DNA of 64,000 nucleotides, taken from positions 1,364,001 through 1,428,000 of the forward strand of contig NZ_CP036319.1 of assembly GCF_007752935.1 (NCBI RefSeq), given 5' to 3'. A program made the translations under genes and the position numbers. Each line of letters opens with the position of its first letter. Within the stretch, counting starts at the first letter, position 1. This document shows positions 62,220 through 64,000 of this stretch, piece after piece. The notes beneath the pieces are model-generated. The model was not told where the DNA came from. It was given only the letters and a program-made list of their open reading frames with translations, and did no database searches. This DNA comes from Crateriforma conspicua. GTDB taxonomy: Bacteria > Planctomycetota > Planctomycetia > Pirellulales > Pirellulaceae.

Positions 62220-64000
62220 TCAGGCTCCGTCGGCCAATTCCATTCGGTCCCCATAGCGCCGCAGCACCTGTCGTCGCAGATCCGACAATGCTTCGTCGTT
62301 CATTTCCGGGTCCCCGTCGATCATGTCCTGTGCCAGTTCCCGAACCACCGCCAGGATTTCGCGGTCACGGGCTAGATCGGCAACACGCAGCGGTGGCAAA
62401 CCGCTTTGCTGTTTTCCCAACATATCGCCGGGGCCACGCATTCGGAAATCCGCTTCGGCCAGTTCAAATCCGTCGTCGGTGGATTCGAAAATTTTCAACC
62501 GTTCGACTTCGTCTGGTGGGACGTCCCCATCGGTGAAAACGGCCACATGTCCCGGGTGAACGCCACGGTTGATGCGGCCGCGCAGTTGATGCAGTTGTGC
62601 CAGGCCGAATCGGTTGGCACCCAAAATGGTCATCACGGTGGCATTGGGCACATCGACACCGACTTCGATGACCGTGGTGCTGACCAAAACCTGAATCGCC
62701 CCGTCGGCGAACGCTTCCATCGTTGCGTTCTTCTCGTCCGGTTTCATTCGTCCATGCAACAGCCCGACGCGAAAATCCGCCAACACGTCGTCACGCAACT
62801 GGGCATAGATGCTTTCCACCGATGCAACGTCTTCGCAGCCATCCGCGTTGGCATCGTTGTTGGACGGGTCACTGGGGGCGGACGCCGTTGCGGGACCAAC
62901 ACGTGGTGCGACCACGTAGACTTGGCGTCCTTCGTCCAAGCGTTGACGAACGAATTGCCACCAACGCTGGGTCCATTCGTCTTGTGCTAAATAGGTGTGG
63001 ACTTCCGTACGACCCGGCGGCTTTTGACGAATCGTGCTCATGTCCACATCGCCGAACAATGTCATGCCGATCGATCGAGGGATCGGTGTGGCCGACATCA
63101 CCAGGCAATGAGGGTCCATGTCGTCGCCCCGCAGCGCGGTTCGTTGCCGGACGCCGAACTTGTGTTGTTCATCGATGACGCAAACCCCAAGCGATTGAAA
63201 TTTAACGTCGTACAACAACGCTTGCGTGCCGACCAACATCGTGACGCGCCCGTCGGCGACTCGTTGTAAAACGTCGCGTCGCTGCGCGGTGCCCAGTGAT
63301 CCCGACAACAGACCGATGTGGTCGCTGTTGTCCGCATGGATGTGCCGCAGATTTTCATAGTGCTGGCGTGCCAAGACTTCCGTCGGTGCCATCAGGACGC
63401 TTTGGTGCGACGATGCGTGAGCCAGCATCATGGCGTAAAACGCAACGGCGGTTTTGCCGCTGCCGACGTCGCCCTGCAGCAGACGGTTCATTGGGAACTG
63501 ACGCCGTAAATCGTGACGGATTTCTTGAACGACCTGGCGTTGGTCGTCGGTCAGGGTGAATCCGAACCGATCCAAAATAGCCGCATGTGTTTCCGGGCTG
63601 GCATCGATGACCGGTGCGTTCAGATCCGTGGTCAGACTGCGTCGACGCATGGCTAGGGCCAATTGCATGACCAGCAATTCCTGGGAAACGAATCGCGTTC
63701 GCGCGGCGATCAGCGACCGATCATCCGTGGGAAAGTGGATTTGCCACAACGCCCGGTCGATCGGCGGCAGGGGGCCGTCATGGTCGATCCCGCCCGGATC
63801 AATGCTCGCGTCGCGCAATCGACGCACCACGGCGCGACGCAAATCCTCCGGCATGACTTCCGTGGTTTCGCGTGCCAATTGTTCCAAGACTTCGCGTGTG
63901 TATCGACGCATGTCATATTGCTTGAACCCGTCGGTCAACGGATAGACGGGCAAGATTTCGCCGGCCCCGGCGGCTTCGTCCTCACGCAAGATTTTGACTT
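62220..64000 (-). CDS. recG: ATP-dependent DNA helicase RecG (partial, N-terminus off the right edge)
   Basis: The frame stays open to 64000, so the first part (wedge domain) lies outside; about 593 codons are visible, whereas RecG is about 690-700 aa. The visible part starts near ILPVYPLTDGFKQ. Helicase motifs: Walker A GDVGSGKTAVAFYAMML, MAPTEVLARQHYENL, the DEAD-type box DEQHKFGVRQR, SATPIPRSIGMTLFGD, then the C-terminal lobe with VVAPRV, LLHGRMKPDEKNATM, STTVIEVGVDVPNATVM, QLHQLRGRINRG and the RecG-specific MRGPGDMLGKQQSG. RecG remodels stalled replication forks and Holliday junctions. A TTG at 63989 is not a true start. It converges on the vWA gene across 141 bases that show no clear terminator. 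Confidence 0.95.
   Translation of the reverse strand, partial: VKILREDEAAGAGEILPVYPLTDGFKQYDMRRYTREVLEQLARETTEVMPEDLRRAVVRRLRDASIDPGGIDHDGPLPPIDRALWQIHFPTDDRSLIAARTRFVSQELLVMQLALAMRRRSLTTDLNAPVIDASPETHAAILDRFGFTLTDDQRQVVQEIRHDLRRQFPMNRLLQGDVGSGKTAVAFYAMMLAHASSHQSVLMAPTEVLARQHYENLRHIHADNSDHIGLLSGSLGTAQRRDVLQRVADGRVTMLVGTQALLYDVKFQSLGVCVIDEQHKFGVRQRTALRGDDMDPHCLVMSATPIPRSIGMTLFGDVDMSTIRQKPPGRTEVHTYLAQDEWTQRWWQFVRQRLDEGRQVYVVAPRVGPATASAPSDPSNNDANADGCEDVASVESIYAQLRDDVLADFRVGLLHGRMKPDEKNATMEAFADGAIQVLVSTTVIEVGVDVPNATVMTILGANRFGLAQLHQLRGRINRGVHPGHVAVFTDGDVPPDEVERLKIFESTDDGFELAEADFRMRGPGDMLGKQQSGLPPLRVADLARDREILAVVRELAQDMIDGDPEMNDEALSDLRRQVLRRYGDRMELADGA

Noticed and set aside
63987-63989. TTG as the start of recG
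   Set aside because: The frame is open to the window edge and the RecG wedge domain is missing, so the true start lies beyond 64000.

Overview
The window reads as chromosomal DNA of a planctomycete, most likely a marine member of the Pirellulaceae. The evidence is gene content. There is a PSCyt1/DUF1549 cytochrome gene, several formylglycine sulfatases, an ECF sigma factor paired with a FecR-LamG membrane protein, archaeal-type C1 genes (fhcA, fhcD, fhcC), a DUF58/BatA/vWA cluster with a Gln-rich giant protein, and Kdo genes next to an oversized Lpt-like protein. Base composition is GC-rich throughout, genes are densely packed, and stop/start overlaps are common. I saw no rRNA, tRNA, CRISPR array, insertion sequence or phage gene.

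Layout. Positions 1-14336, all minus strand, form an accessory-looking region for sulfated glycan breakdown and secreted proteins: a C25 peptidase, a secreted prenyltransferase-fold protein with a coupled small protein, a GH110 alpha-1,3-galactosidase, a sulfatase, a terminator, then an ECF sigma / FecR-LamG / sulfatase operon followed by a second sulfatase and a cytochrome/DUF1549 gene cut by the left edge. Positions 14525-21644 hold pdxA, a tandem pair of trypsin-like PDZ proteins (one with an intact triad, one degenerate with its PDZ inside the protease fold), an SDR protein, an MBL hydrolase, and hisE-hisG. Positions 21862-27570 are an envelope cluster: kdsD, kdsC, a 1087-aa protein in the position of lptC/lptA, and a coupled alpha/beta hydrolase.

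Positions 27610-35148 are mixed metabolism: PLP homeostasis protein, an unknown 641-aa protein, YdjY-domain protein, 3-hydroxyacyl-CoA dehydrogenase, D-serine dehydratase-like enzyme, and a queuosine-tRNA mannosyltransferase. Positions 35169-38602 encode the Tad pilus motor and platform (tadA-tadB-tadC). Then come an oxidoreductase, a UvrC-like GIY-YIG protein, transaldolase and a large RND/MMPL transporter. Positions 46986-50478 carry fhcA-fhcD-fhcC of the tetrahydromethanopterin formaldehyde pathway. Positions 50647-52306 carry a secreted cyclophilin and an exported unknown, closed by a strong hairpin. Positions 52602-62078 are a tightly coupled four-gene DUF58/BatA/DUF4175-like/vWA operon, and recG runs off the right edge.

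Most functional calls rest on motif and family recognition by eye. The observations most worth checking are the pseudo-protease with a nested PDZ, the giant Lpt-like protein, the sigma/FecR-LamG/sulfatase module with a 14-bp palindrome upstream, the sulfatase with an atypical CSTCR active-site motif behind a 10-base C tract, and the paired palindromes at 30389-30419.
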